Source: Solirubrobacter phytolaccae | GTDB taxonomy: Bacteria > Actinomycetota > Thermoleophilia > Solirubrobacterales > Solirubrobacteraceae | Length of the DNA: 51,415 nucleotides | Reading direction: 5' to 3' | Assembly (NCBI RefSeq): GCF_027587195.1 | Contig: NZ_JAPDDP010000053.1 | Coordinates: 1 to 51,415, forward strand | Shown: piece after piece, positions 34,522-42,987 of the stretch | Layout of the letters: each line of letters opens with the position of its first letter | Position numbering within the stretch: the stretch's first letter is position 1 | Position numbers and translations under genes: made by a program | Notes under the pieces: model-generated | What the model was told of the DNA's origin: nothing | The model's input: only the letters and a program-made list of their open reading frames with translations | Database searches by the model: none

Positions 34522-35205
34522 ATGTTGGAAGCGCTGCTCTGGGGCGCGGTGGCGGCTGGTTCACTCGTGATCGGCGGGCTGCTCGGCGTGGCTCGGGAGT
34601 GGCCGGACAAGCTCATCGGCGCCGTGTTGGCCTTCGGGGCGGGCGCGCTGATCAGCGCCGTCAGCTTCGACCTGTTCGAGGAGGGCGTGCAGCAGGGCGG
34701 CGGCCTGCCGGTGGCGATCGGGCTGACGGCCGGAGCGCTGACGTACTTCACGCTCGACCGGATCGTCGAGAAGCGGGTGCCCGGAGCCGGCACCGCGCTG
34801 GCGCTCGGCGCGCTGCTGGACGGCATCCCGGAGCAGGCGGTGCTCGGGATCGGGCTCGCGAGCGGCCAGGGCGTATCGATCAGCCTGCTGGCCGCGATCT
34901 TCGTGTCCAACCTGCCGGAGGCGATCGGCGCGTCCACCGACCTGCGCGACGCGGGCCGCTCACGCCCGTCGATCCTGCGCCTGTGGGGCGTCGTCGCCGT
35001 GGTCTGCACGCTCGCCACGGTCGGCGGGTTCGGGCTCGCGGACGCGACCTCCGGAGACTTCAAGGCGGGTATCAACGGCTTTGCGGCCGGTGCGCTGCTG
35101 GTGATGCTCGTCGACTCGATGATCCCGGACGCGACGAAGAAGGCGGGGCGGATCGCCGGCCTGGTCACCGTGCTGGGATTCGCCGTCGCGGCCGGACTAT
35201 CGTAA
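34522..35205 (+). CDS. ZIP-family metal transporter (GufA-like)
   Basis: The 227-residue protein has seven to eight hydrophobic segments and the ZIP core in TM4-TM5: LALGALLDGIPEQAVLGIGL and AIFVSNLPEAIGASTDLR. The family takes up zinc, iron or manganese, and the DG..E and N-PE residues line the metal path; the His common in these positions is absent, so the metal preference is unclear. It begins the plus-strand unit behind dyad e and is followed 11 bp later by the MalT-like regulator gene, so both are made together. Confidence 0.85.
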   Translation: MLEALLWGAVAAGSLVIGGLLGVAREWPDKLIGAVLAFGAGALISAVSFDLFEEGVQQGGGLPVAIGLTAGALTYFTLDRIVEKRVPGAGTALALGALLDGIPEQAVLGIGLASGQGVSISLLAAIFVSNLPEAIGASTDLRDAGRSRPSILRLWGVVAVVCTLATVGGFGLADATSGDFKAGINGFAAGALLVMLVDSMIPDATKKAGRIAGLVTVLGFAVAAGLS

Positions 35206-35216
35206 GGTTTCCCTCA

Positions 35217-37289
35217 GTGCTCGATCTTCCCCTTATTGAGAGCAAGATCGCGCGCCCCCTCCTGCGGACGGACGTGCTCGAGCGACCGCGCGTGACCGCC
35301 GCGCTCGAACGGGCGGCCAAGGCGGGCGTCGTGCTCGTCTCGGCGCCGACCGGTTACGGCAAGACGGTGGCCGTGAGCGCGTGGCTGCGCAACCGGCCCG
35401 CGGCCTGGGTCTCCGTCGACGAGGACGACAACGACCCGCTGCGGCTCTGGCGCTACGCCGCGGCCGCGCTCGGCGCGGACCTGGCGTCGGGCCCGCTCGA
35501 GGCGAACATCGACGCGCTGGCCGAGCTCGACGTGCCGCTCGTGCTCGAAGACGTCCACGTCCTCACGGACCGGCGCTGTCTGGCGACGCTGGCTCACGCC
35601 ACGCGGGTGATGCCGCGGCTCGTGCTGATCTCCCGCCGCGATCCACCGATCCGCATCGCCCGGCTACGCGTGCAGGGCGGGCTCGGGGAGGTGCGCGCGG
35701 AGACGCTGGCGTTCAGCACCGAGGAAGCGGCCTACGTGCTCGGCGGCGGGGACGCGACGGCGATCACCGAGCGCACCGAGGGCTGGCCGGCCGCGATCTA
35801 CCTCGTGGCGCTCTGGCTGCGCAACGGCGGCAACCCGAACACGCTGCCGCGCCACCACCTCTCCGAGCTCGTCACCACCGAGGTGCTCGCCGGCCTGGAG
35901 GCCGATCTGCACGACTTCCTCGTGCGCACGTCGGTGCTGCCGCGCCTGTCGGCGCCGCTGTGCGACCACGTCCTCGAGATCGACGATGCCGCGCAGTGCC
36001 TGCAGCGCCTGCTGGACGCCAACCTGTTCCTGGTCGCGCTCGACGACGACGCCGGCTGGTTCCGCTACCACCCGCTGTTCCGCGAGCTCGTGCGGCGCGA
36101 GCTGCCCGACCCGGCGCCGCTGCACCGGCGCGCCGCGGCCTGGTACGACGCGCACGGCCATCCGGAGGAGGCCGTCGAGCACGCCCGCGCGGGCGGCGAC
36201 CACGCGCTCGCCGCCGACCTCGTCGACCGCCATCACATCGCGCTGACGCGTACCGGCCGCACGGCGACGCTGCTGCGCTGGGTGCGTGAGCTGCCCGAGT
36301 CCGAGCTGGCCGACCGGCCCGTGACGCTCCTGGCCGCCGCGGCCGCGGCGGGCGCGACCGGCCGCCCGCCGTTCGAGGTCGAGCGACTGCTGGCCGCTTC
36401 CCAGCGCGCTCGCGAGGCGCGTCCGGACGCGTGGACGCCGTTCCACGAGACGATGGCCGCGATCACGGCGGCGCTGGCGCGCGACGAGAACGTGCCCGCC
36501 GCGCTCGCCGCCGCCGAGTCCGCGGTCGAGCACGCCGACGACGACCTGGCCGTCGGGGCGCTGGCGACGCTCGCGGCGATGCAGCTCGACACCGGCGACG
36601 AGCCGCTCGCGCGCCGCACCTGCGCTCGCGCGCTCATGCACCCCACGGCCGAGCGGCGCCCGCACGGCTTCGCGAGCGCGCTGTCCACGCTGGCGATCAC
36701 CGAGGTGGCGGCGGGCCGGCTGCCGGCGGCCCGCGAGCACGCCGACCAGGCGCTCGCGGTCGTGCGCTCGATGGGGAACATCGACAGCCGGATCGACGCG
36801 CGCGCCCACGCGGCGGACGCGATCGTGGCCCGCGCCGAGGGCCGGCTCGGCCGCGCGGTCCGCGCCGCCGAGGCCGCGCTCAAGCTGCACCCGCGCGGCG
36901 CGTTCCGCGCCCGCATCCTGCTCGAGCTGGCGCAGATCCGGGCGGCCCGCGGCGAGCTGGGCCGCGCGGAGACGACGCTGGACGAAGCGCGCACGCTGAT
37001 CGCCGACTGCGAGGACGCGGGCGGCATGCCGGCGCTGGCCGAGCGGGTGGCCGGCAGTCTCGGCGCCGGGACGCTCGGCGCCCCCGCCGAGCCGCTCTCC
37101 CCCGCCGAGGAGCTGATCCTGCTGCAGCTTCCGACCTCTCGCAGCAACACCGAGATCGCCGCCGACCTGTTCCTCTCCCCGAACACCGTCAAGACGCACC
37201 TGAAGGCGATCTACCGCAAGCTGGGCGCCCACTCCCGGACCGAGGCCGTGCACCGCGCGACAGCCCTCGGCCTGCTAAAGAATTCGTAA
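35217..37289 (+). CDS. MalT-like LuxR-family regulator (LAL type), regulator 1
   Basis: The 690-residue protein has a STAND NTPase module (Walker A APTGYGKT at 43-50; Walker B LVLED near 108-112), a winged region, TPR-like helical repeats (about 330-610), and a C-terminal LuxR HTH (LSPAEELILLQLPTSRSNTEIAADLFLSPNTVKTHLKAIYRKLG). Such proteins assemble on an inducer plus ATP and activate transcription near -35. It has no own promoter but is coupled to the ZIP gene behind dyad e, which would allow positive feedback. It is the best local candidate for reading the dyads. Start is GTG 35217. Confidence 0.92.
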   Translation: MLDLPLIESKIARPLLRTDVLERPRVTAALERAAKAGVVLVSAPTGYGKTVAVSAWLRNRPAAWVSVDEDDNDPLRLWRYAAAALGADLASGPLEANIDALAELDVPLVLEDVHVLTDRRCLATLAHATRVMPRLVLISRRDPPIRIARLRVQGGLGEVRAETLAFSTEEAAYVLGGGDATAITERTEGWPAAIYLVALWLRNGGNPNTLPRHHLSELVTTEVLAGLEADLHDFLVRTSVLPRLSAPLCDHVLEIDDAAQCLQRLLDANLFLVALDDDAGWFRYHPLFRELVRRELPDPAPLHRRAAAWYDAHGHPEEAVEHARAGGDHALAADLVDRHHIALTRTGRTATLLRWVRELPESELADRPVTLLAAAAAAGATGRPPFEVERLLAASQRAREARPDAWTPFHETMAAITAALARDENVPAALAAAESAVEHADDDLAVGALATLAAMQLDTGDEPLARRTCARALMHPTAERRPHGFASALSTLAITEVAAGRLPAAREHADQALAVVRSMGNIDSRIDARAHAADAIVARAEGRLGRAVRAAEAALKLHPRGAFRARILLELAQIRAARGELGRAETTLDEARTLIADCEDAGGMPALAERVAGSLGAGTLGAPAEPLSPAEELILLQLPTSRSNTEIAADLFLSPNTVKTHLKAIYRKLGAHSRTEAVHRATALGLLKNS

Positions 37290-37307
37290 AGGGGTCAGAC
37301 CCCTTTA
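37287..37307. terminator. bidirectional terminator-like perfect inverted repeat
   Basis: TAAAGGGGTC and GACCCCTTTA form a perfect 10-bp inverted repeat around one base. It starts at the regulator's own TAA stop and also covers the TGA stop of the convergent PH-domain gene (37295-37297). An A-tract on one side and a T-tract on the other suit a terminator for both strands. The same core (AGGGGTCAGACCCCT) is known to me as a REP-like repeat in many genomes. Confidence 0.7.
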
Positions 37308-37765
37308 GGTTGCTTTAGGTTCCGTTGGGCGTTGTCGACGGCCGCGACGACGCGGGCCGGCTCGGCGATGCCGACGAAGCGGAACTCGGAGTCGTCGCTG
37401 CCGGCGGTGTCGAAGTCGACCGTGCCGACGCGCAGCAGCCGGTCGCGGAAGCGCTGCTCGGTGTTGACGTTCTGGACGCGGTCGATCTGGGTCTGCTGGA
37501 CCTTCTTGGCGAGGATGCCGCGGCGGATGTAGAGGCGTTGGGTGGAGACCATGTAGTCGGTCGCCGTGCGCTTGACCATGCCGGCGAGCACGACGCCCGC
37601 GACCAGCAGCGCGAAAGCGAGGATGGCCAGGCCGAAACCGGCCGCGAGCCACACGATCACCGAGAGCACGAGCGCGCCGGCGACGCCGCCGATGTAGAAG
37701 CTCAGGACCGCGCGCCAGGACGGGTGGCCCTCGAAGACGATCTGCTCGTCGGGATGCAGCTCCAT
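37295..37765 (-). CDS. bacterial PH-domain membrane protein (YdbS/DUF304-like)
   Basis: The 156-residue protein starts with HPDEQIVFEGHPSWRAVL, has two membrane helices (residues about 20-65), and a bacterial PH domain with the usual DYMVSTQRLYIRRGILAKKVQQTQIDRVQNVNTEQRFRDRLLRVGTVDFDTAG. These proteins are membrane-linked and of unknown role. The ATG at 37765 lies 8 nt after the hexamer GAGCCT. It is a single-gene unit on the minus side of dyad f, tail-to-tail with regulator 1. Confidence 0.9.
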   Translation of the reverse strand: MELHPDEQIVFEGHPSWRAVLSFYIGGVAGALVLSVIVWLAAGFGLAILAFALLVAGVVLAGMVKRTATDYMVSTQRLYIRRGILAKKVQQTQIDRVQNVNTEQRFRDRLLRVGTVDFDTAGSDDSEFRFVGIAEPARVVAAVDNAQRNLKQPKGV

Positions 37766-37802
37766 GGCGCGACAGGCTCGCGCGCGGCGGGATGAGCCCG
37801 GA

Positions 37803-37819
37803 TCACCCACCGCGGGCGA
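37803..37819. promoter_or_regulatory. dyad f (TCACCC-ACCGC-GGGCGA), PH/DUF7144 divergent promoter
   Basis: Plus side: TAGCTT (37843-37848) at 23 nt, ATG 37855 after 6 nt. Minus side: GAGCCT (37774-37779) at 23 nt, ATG 37765 after 8 nt. This is the clearest symmetric example; the dyad is centred about 44 bp before each predicted transcript start. Confidence 0.85.
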
Positions 37820-37854
37820 TGCCGGGCGCTCCGGGTGCGATCTAGCTTCGGCCG

Positions 37855-38292
37855 ATGAGCATGGTCGAACCCACGCGCTTCCGGGCTGAGCAGCGCCCAC
37901 CGGACGGCGTCTTCCTCGGCGCGGACAGCTCGCCCGGCTGGGTGATGTTCAGCGCCTCCATGATCGGCCTGCTGGCCGTCATGAACTTCATCTACGGCAT
38001 CGCGGCCGTCTCGGAGTCGACGTTCTTCGTCGGCCAGGCCGAGTTCGTGCTGGGCGGGCTGAACTCGTGGGGCTGGGTGCTGATCTGCGTGTCCGTGCTG
38101 CAGCTGCTGACGTCGTTCGGCATCGCCGCGAACGTCGGCGTCGCGCGCTGGGTCGGCGTGGCCATCGTCTCGGTCAACGCCGTCATCCAGCTCCTGGTCC
38201 TGCCCGCGTACCCGTTCTGGGCCGGGATGCTGTTCACGCTCGACATCCTCGTCATCTACGGCCTGATCGCCCACGGCGCCCGGGAGGACTGA
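37855..38292 (+). CDS. small four-helix membrane protein, DUF7144-like (1 of 3)
   Basis: The 145-residue protein has a hydrophilic N-terminus of about 28 residues and four membrane helices: MFSASMIGLLAVMNFIYGIAA, WGWVLICVSVLQLLTSFGIA, WVGVAIVSVNAVIQLLVL, and MLFTLDILVIYGLIAHGA. The FxxGxxNxIxGI start and the YPFW motif before the last helix are shared with its two paralogs in this window. Function unknown. It is followed after 1 bp by the second copy. First gene on the plus side of dyad f; no Shine-Dalgarno site, as expected for a leaderless message. Confidence 0.85.
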   Translation: MSMVEPTRFRAEQRPPDGVFLGADSSPGWVMFSASMIGLLAVMNFIYGIAAVSESTFFVGQAEFVLGGLNSWGWVLICVSVLQLLTSFGIAANVGVARWVGVAIVSVNAVIQLLVLPAYPFWAGMLFTLDILVIYGLIAHGARED

Positions 38293-38293
38293 C

Positions 38294-38707
38294 ATGCACG
38301 TCGACCCCTCGACCTACGACGTCGACCCGGGCAAGCCCTGGCTCATCTTCGCCGGCGTGCTGCTCGCGATCCTCGGCGTGCTCAACCTGATCTACGGGAT
38401 CGCGATGATCGACGAGTCCTCGTTCTTCGTCGCCGACACCAAGTTCGTGCTCGCCAACCTGAACTTCTGGGGCTGGGTGCTGGCCGTCCTCGGCGCCGGG
38501 CAGCTGGCCGCGGCCGCCGGGATCTACGCCCAGAAGGAGTGGGCGCGCTGGCTCGGCATCGCCTTCGCGTCCGTGAACATGCTCGCCAACTTCCTCTCGA
38601 TCGCGAGCTACCCCGTGCTGACGATGCTGCTGTTCTTCGTCGACGTGATCGTGATCTGGGGCCTGTTCACGTACGGCGGACGAGATCGCTACAACCTCGC
38701 CGGCTGA
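38294..38707 (+). CDS. small four-helix membrane protein, DUF7144-like (2 of 3)
   Basis: The 137-residue protein repeats the pattern of its neighbour: LIFAGVLLAILGVLNLIYGIAM, FWGWVLAVLGAGQLAAAAGIY, WLGIAFASVNMLANFLSIASYPVL, and a last helix FFVDVIVIWGLFTYGG. It lies 1 bp downstream of copy 1 and must be co-transcribed. The two probably arose by tandem duplication and may form hetero-oligomers. The end overlaps the second SulP gene by 41 bp tail-to-tail. Function unknown. Confidence 0.85.
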   Translation: MHVDPSTYDVDPGKPWLIFAGVLLAILGVLNLIYGIAMIDESSFFVADTKFVLANLNFWGWVLAVLGAGQLAAAAGIYAQKEWARWLGIAFASVNMLANFLSIASYPVLTMLLFFVDVIVIWGLFTYGGRDRYNLAG

Positions 38708-40094
38708 GCATCGCGGCCGCGCGTGGGTGGACGTTGATCAGCTCTACGTCGAGGTCGGCGAGCATGTCGACGGTCTCGACGTCGAGGTCGAAGGAGTGCT
38801 GGAGGTCGAGCGTGACCGGTGCGGGCTGGGAACGCACGACCTCCCGCACGACGTGCGCGTTGGCGTAGAACAGCGGCGAGTGCGGCGTGACGACGCCGTC
38901 GGCGACCGTCACCCGCGGCCGGCTGATGCGCTTGACGACGATCGCGAGCGAGAGCGCCGCGGTCACGATCAGGCCCTCGAGCACGCCGAGCCCGACCACG
39001 GACACGCCGGCGATCACGGCCAGCACGATCGCGGTGCGGCGCAGCCGCGCGATCCGGCGCAGCTCCCGCACGTTGAGGAAGCTGGACACGGCGACGATCA
39101 CGATCGCGGCCAGCGCCGTCTGCGGCAGGTCCGTGAACAGCGGGCCGAGGAACGCGCCGGTGAGCAGGATCAGCGCGGCGGCGATCAGCGCGGTGAGCTG
39201 CGTCCGACCGCCCGCGTTCTCGGCCGCGGCGGTCTGGCTCGCGCCGCCCGACTGCACGAAGCCCGACGACAGGCCGGCGAGCAGGTTCGACGCGCCCATC
39301 GCCGCCAGGTCGCGGCTCGTGTCCACCTCGTAGTGGTGCTGCGCCGCCAGCGCGCGTGAGACGCCGACGGCCTCCGTGGAGAGGATCAGCACGCCGAAGG
39401 CCATCGGCAGCAGCGCGACCAGGTCGTCGCCGTGGACGTCGGGCCAGGTCGGATCGGGCAGCGCGCGCGGGACCTCGCCCACGACCGCCACGCCGTGGTC
39501 GGACAGGCCGAGCGCCCAGGAGACGAGGATCGCGCCCGCCACCACGAGCGACATCGCCGGCCACCCGGGTCGCAGGAACTTGAACGCCAGCAGGACGGCG
39601 ATGCAGACGAGCCCGAAGACGACGGTCGTCGCGTTGTCGCCGGTCAGCGCGTCCAGCTGCGCCTCCATCACGACCAGCCCGAGCCCGAACAGGAAGCCGG
39701 TCATCACGGGCTTGCTGACGAAGTCGGAGATCGCGCCGAGGCCGAGCAGGCCGCCGGCGACGAGGATCACGCCCGCGAGCAGCGCGAGCGCGGCCGACAG
39801 CGCGGCGTAGCGGACCGGGTCACCGTCGGCGAGCGGACCCACGGCGGCGGCGCTGAGCGCGGACGTCGCCGTGGTGGCGCTCACGATCAGCGTCCGCGAG
39901 GTGCCCAGCAGCGCGTACCCGACCAGCGCGCCGGGCGCCGCCATCAATCCCGCTTCGGGCGGCAACCCGGCGATCTGGCCGTACGCCACGGCCTGCGGCA
40001 CGACCACGCTCCAGACGACGACGCCCGCAACGATGTCGCGCCGCAGCCACTCCCGCCGGTAGCCGGCGAGGAAGACGGGTGTGAAGCGGCTCAG
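38667..40094 (-). CDS. SulP-family anion transporter with STAS domain (2 of 3)
   Basis: The 475-residue protein has the SulP signature SVVVPQAVAYGQIAGLPPEAGLMAAPGALVGYALLGTSR, about ten helices, the motif GGASQTAAAENAGGRTQLTAL and a short STAS-like end (PLFYANAHVVREVV, VTLDLQHSFDLDVETVDMLADL). There is no ATG, GTG or TTG before TM1. The likely start is CTG at 40094, whose last two bases are the first two of the TGA of the DUF1269 gene (CTGA overlap), so translation would depend on the upstream gene. The substrate may be sulfate or bicarbonate. Confidence 0.88.
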   Translation of the reverse strand: MSRFTPVFLAGYRREWLRRDIVAGVVVWSVVVPQAVAYGQIAGLPPEAGLMAAPGALVGYALLGTSRTLIVSATTATSALSAAAVGPLADGDPVRYAALSAALALLAGVILVAGGLLGLGAISDFVSKPVMTGFLFGLGLVVMEAQLDALTGDNATTVVFGLVCIAVLLAFKFLRPGWPAMSLVVAGAILVSWALGLSDHGVAVVGEVPRALPDPTWPDVHGDDLVALLPMAFGVLILSTEAVGVSRALAAQHHYEVDTSRDLAAMGASNLLAGLSSGFVQSGGASQTAAAENAGGRTQLTALIAAALILLTGAFLGPLFTDLPQTALAAIVIVAVSSFLNVRELRRIARLRRTAIVLAVIAGVSVVGLGVLEGLIVTAALSLAIVVKRISRPRVTVADGVVTPHSPLFYANAHVVREVVRSQPAPVTLDLQHSFDLDVETVDMLADLDVELINVHPRAAAMLSRRGCSDLVRRT

Positions 40095-40594
40095 ACGGTG
40101 GCCGCGGCTTCGCGGGTCTCGAGCGCGTGCCGCAGCCGCTCCTCGGCCTCGTTGTCGAGCGACGTCTGGATGACCTCGCCGCCGAAGTGCGCGATCTCCG
40201 GCAGGACCTTGTCGGCCGTGGCGCTGCGGACGAGCAGGATCAGCGCCACGCCGCCGGACTCGAGCTTGGTGCCGAGGTCCTTGAGGAAGTTGTCGTCGAC
40301 GCCGACGTCGGTCAGCGCACCGGTCGCGGCGCCCGTGGCCGCGCCCACGGCCATGCCGAGCAACGGCACGAAGAAGATCAGGCCGATCAGGCCGCCCCAC
40401 AGCGCACCGCCGACGGCGCCGCCGGCGACGAGCTTGTTCGTCTGGTGCAGCTTGACCTTGCCCTTGTCGTCGCGGGTGACGATGACGGCGTCCTCGAGCG
40501 AGATCAGGTGCTCGGTCTGCAGGCGGCTCAGCGTGGCCACCACGTCATCCGCGGTGGACTTATCGGGATAGGCGATCGCGACGAGTGTGCTCAT
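40091..40594 (-). CDS. DUF1269 family glycine-zipper membrane-associated protein
   Basis: The 167-residue protein starts TLVAIAYPDKSTADDVVATLSRLQTEHLISLEDAVIVTRDDKGKVKLHQ and has a Gly-zipper hydrophobic centre (GGAVGGALWGGLIGLIFF, GMAVGAATGAATGAL), then LKDLGTKLESGGVALILLVRSATADKVLPEIAHFGGEVIQTSL. This is the DUF1269 pattern, found in stress-related clusters; function unknown. The ATG at 40594 follows GAGGAT by 7 nt. It is first in the minus-strand unit of dyad g and overlaps the SulP start by 4 bp. Confidence 0.9.
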   Translation of the reverse strand: MSTLVAIAYPDKSTADDVVATLSRLQTEHLISLEDAVIVTRDDKGKVKLHQTNKLVAGGAVGGALWGGLIGLIFFVPLLGMAVGAATGAATGALTDVGVDDNFLKDLGTKLESGGVALILLVRSATADKVLPEIAHFGGEVIQTSLDNEAEERLRHALETREAAATV

Positions 40595-40630
40595 GGCCCC
40601 GATCCTCCGTCCGGGGTGGGTGGCCCGGCC

Positions 40631-40647
40631 TCACCCACCGTGGGCGA
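40631..40647. promoter_or_regulatory. dyad g (TCACCC-ACCGT-GGGCGA), DUF1269-SulP/GAP divergent promoter
   Basis: Minus side: GAGGAT (40602-40607) at 23 nt, ATG 40594 after 7 nt. Plus side: GACGAT (40671-40676) at 23 nt, ATG 40689 after 12 nt. The sequence differs from dyad f in one centre base only, and the flanking bases (GGGCGATGCCG) are also shared with f. Confidence 0.83.
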
Positions 40648-40688
40648 TGCCGCCCCATTCCGGCGGCGCGGACGATCCGCGCTCCGCG

Positions 40689-41357
40689 ATGGACGTCTTC
40701 CTCACGCAGTTCATCTCCGCCGCCGTGATCGGCGCCCTCTCGCCCGCGGCAGTGCTCGCGACGATCGCCGTGCTTGCCGCCGACCGCCACGCGCTGCGCA
40801 ACGCGGTCTGCCTGCTGCTCGGCTGGACGTTCGTGCTCGTCGCGCTCGCGGCGTTCATGCGGCTCGTGCTCGGCGCGGGCGGCGGCGGGCTCGCCGACTC
40901 GACCAAGGCGATCCTGAACCTGATCCTCGGGCAGGTGCTGATCTCGTTCGGCCTGCGGCGGATCGTCGGGCACCGCGTCGGCGCGCAGGTGGTGGCGCAC
41001 ACGCCGGGCTGGATGCAGGCGCTGGACGACCTCACCGCGCTGAAGGCGCTCGGGATGGGCGCGCTGCTGCTGCTCATCTCCCCCGCCGACCTCGCGGTCT
41101 ACCTGTCCGCGCTCCAGGGCATCCAGGGCGCCGACCTCAGCGACCCGATCCTCGCCAACCTGGCGCTCGTCGTCGCGATCGACCTGTGCATCCTGATGCC
41201 GCTCTCGATCTACGTGCTGATGCCGCGGCGCGCGAGCCACATCCTCGGGGCCGGGCGCACGTGGCTGATCGCGCACATGCACGCGGTCGCGGCCGGGTCG
41301 ATGCTCGTGTTCGGCGCGCTGCTCACGCTCAGCGGGGCACTGCACCTACTGACTTGA
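40689..41357 (+). CDS. GAP family (Sap-like, LysE-type fold) membrane protein, 1 of 2
   Basis: The 222-residue protein has six hydrophobic segments beginning FLTQFISAAVIGALSPAAVLATIAVLAADRHALRNAVCLLLGW. The A-SP-A motif in TM1 and the loop GWMQALDDLTALKALGMGALLLL are shared with the copy at 43396. This pattern is that of GAP proteins, related to the mycobacterial sulfolipid-1-addressing protein Sap, and resembles LysE exporters. A role in exporting a lipid-like or small molecule is plausible, not shown. The end overlaps the third SulP gene by 29 bp. Confidence 0.83.
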   Translation: MDVFLTQFISAAVIGALSPAAVLATIAVLAADRHALRNAVCLLLGWTFVLVALAAFMRLVLGAGGGGLADSTKAILNLILGQVLISFGLRRIVGHRVGAQVVAHTPGWMQALDDLTALKALGMGALLLLISPADLAVYLSALQGIQGADLSDPILANLALVVAIDLCILMPLSIYVLMPRRASHILGAGRTWLIAHMHAVAAGSMLVFGALLTLSGALHLLT

Positions 41358-42981
41358 TCGCCGCGCGCACGCTCGGATAGACGTCGTGCAGCGCCGCGTC
41401 CTCGGCCACGCGGTCGAGCATGTCGCGCACGAGGCCGACGTCCCGCGCGATCACGAGCTTCACGCCGCGTCGGCGCAGGTCGGCGGCGACGCGGTCGAGC
41501 ATCTCGGCGGCGGTGACGTCGACGAACGGGATCGTCTCGGCGTCGAGGATCACCGCGCGCACGCCGTCGCCCGCGGCATCCAGCAGGTGCGTGCGGACGG
41601 CCTCGGCGTTGGCGAAGTACAGGCCGCCCTCGACCCGCACGAGCGCGATGCCGTCGATCGGCTGCGCGTCGGTGCTGCGCGCGAGGTCCACGTACGCGCC
41701 GCCCAGCTCGCCGAGCGTCGCGACGTAGGGCTTGGACGCGCGGTAGAGGAGCAGCAGCAGCGACAGCGCGATGCCGATGAACAGGCCCGGCAGCGTGTCG
41801 AACACGAGCACGCCGAGCAGCGCGGCGAGCGCGGCGATGAAGTCCGGGCGCGCGGCGACGCCGTACGCCCGCCGCAGCCCGCTCGACGTGTCGCGGTACA
41901 GCCGCCGCAGCGCCGGGAAGTCGACGAGCTCGATCACCGCCGCGATCACGACCGCCGCCAAAGTGGCTTCCGGCAACGACTCGAACAACCCGGTGAGCAG
42001 CAGCAGCGTCACGACCGTGAGCACGGCGACGACGAGGCCGGAGAGCTGGGTGCGCGCGCCCGCGGCGCCGTTGACGGCGGTCTTCGACAGCGAGCCGTTG
42101 ACCACCATGCCCTGCGAGAGGCCGGCGGCGAGGTTCGCGCCGCCGAGCCCGAGCAACTCGCGATTGACGTCGATCTCGTAGTGCTGGCGCGCGGCGTAGG
42201 TCTTCGCGGCGCCGAGCCCTTCCGCGAAGCCGACGAGCATGACCGCGACGCCGCCCGCCGCGAGCGCGCCGTAGTCCGCGTCGGGCACGCCGAACGACGG
42301 CAGGCCGCCGTCGATGTGGCCGACGATGGCGATGTCGAGGTCCAGGACCTGCACCACGCCGATCCCCAGCAGCACCGCGACGAGCGACCCCGGCACGCCC
42401 GGCACGAACCGGCGCAACCCGAGCACGACCGCCAGCGACGCGACGCCCACCACCAGCGTGAGCGCGTCCGTGTCGCCGAGCTTGCTGATCAGGTCCCACG
42501 CCTTCTCGAAGAAGTCGCCGTCGCCCTTCTCGACGCCGAAGAGCTTCGGCAGCTGGCCGATGATGATCGTCAGCGCGAGCCCGACGATGAAGCCCTTGAT
42601 CACCGGCTCGGAGATGAAGTTCGCGAGGAAGCCCAGGCGGAGCAGGCCCGCCAGCAGGGCCGCGAGCCCGGTCGCGATCGCGAGCGCGGCGGTGAACGCG
42701 GCGAAGCGGTTGTCCCCGACCGGGATCACGTCCGCGACCGTCGCCGCCGACAGCGCGGCGGTCGCGCTCATCGGCCCGCACACGAGGTGGCGGGAGCTGC
42801 CGAGCGCGGCGTACAGCAGCAGCGCGCCCGGCGCTGCGTACAGGCCGACGACCGGCGAGACGCCGGCGATGCTCGCGTACGCGAGCGACTCGGGGATCAG
42901 CACCGCCCAGACCGTCAGGCCGGCGATCAGATCGCCGCGCAGCCCACTCCGGTCGTAGCCCCGCAGCGACGAGAACAGCAG
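41329..42981 (-). CDS. SulP-family anion transporter with STAS domain (3 of 3)
   Basis: The protein of about 550 residues has LRGDLIAGLTVWAVLIPESLAYASIAGVSPVVGLYAAPGALLLYAALGSSR, about ten to twelve helices, VVNGSLSKTAVNGAAGARTQLSGL and a complete STAS domain (PIDGIALVRVEGGLYFANAEAVRTHL ... VILDAETIPFVDVTAAEMLDRV), the best-kept of the three. The frame opens just after the SHOCT stop (42988) with no ATG, GTG or TTG before TM1; CTG 42981 or CTG 42978 is the likely start. The STAS Asp/Thr region (FVDVTA) matches the site that binds nucleotides or is phosphorylated in related proteins. Confidence 0.88.
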   Translation of the reverse strand: MLFSSLRGYDRSGLRGDLIAGLTVWAVLIPESLAYASIAGVSPVVGLYAAPGALLLYAALGSSRHLVCGPMSATAALSAATVADVIPVGDNRFAAFTAALAIATGLAALLAGLLRLGFLANFISEPVIKGFIVGLALTIIIGQLPKLFGVEKGDGDFFEKAWDLISKLGDTDALTLVVGVASLAVVLGLRRFVPGVPGSLVAVLLGIGVVQVLDLDIAIVGHIDGGLPSFGVPDADYGALAAGGVAVMLVGFAEGLGAAKTYAARQHYEIDVNRELLGLGGANLAAGLSQGMVVNGSLSKTAVNGAAGARTQLSGLVVAVLTVVTLLLLTGLFESLPEATLAAVVIAAVIELVDFPALRRLYRDTSSGLRRAYGVAARPDFIAALAALLGVLVFDTLPGLFIGIALSLLLLLYRASKPYVATLGELGGAYVDLARSTDAQPIDGIALVRVEGGLYFANAEAVRTHLLDAAGDGVRAVILDAETIPFVDVTAAEMLDRVAADLRRRGVKLVIARDVGLVRDMLDRVAEDAALHDVYPSVRAAIKSVGAVPR

Positions 42982-42987
42982 GGCGGC

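Noticed and set aside
38667-40594. A frameshift joining DUF1269 and SulP 2 into one protein
   Set aside because: DUF1269 ends at its normal length, and the CTGA overlap offers a simpler explanation by coupling.
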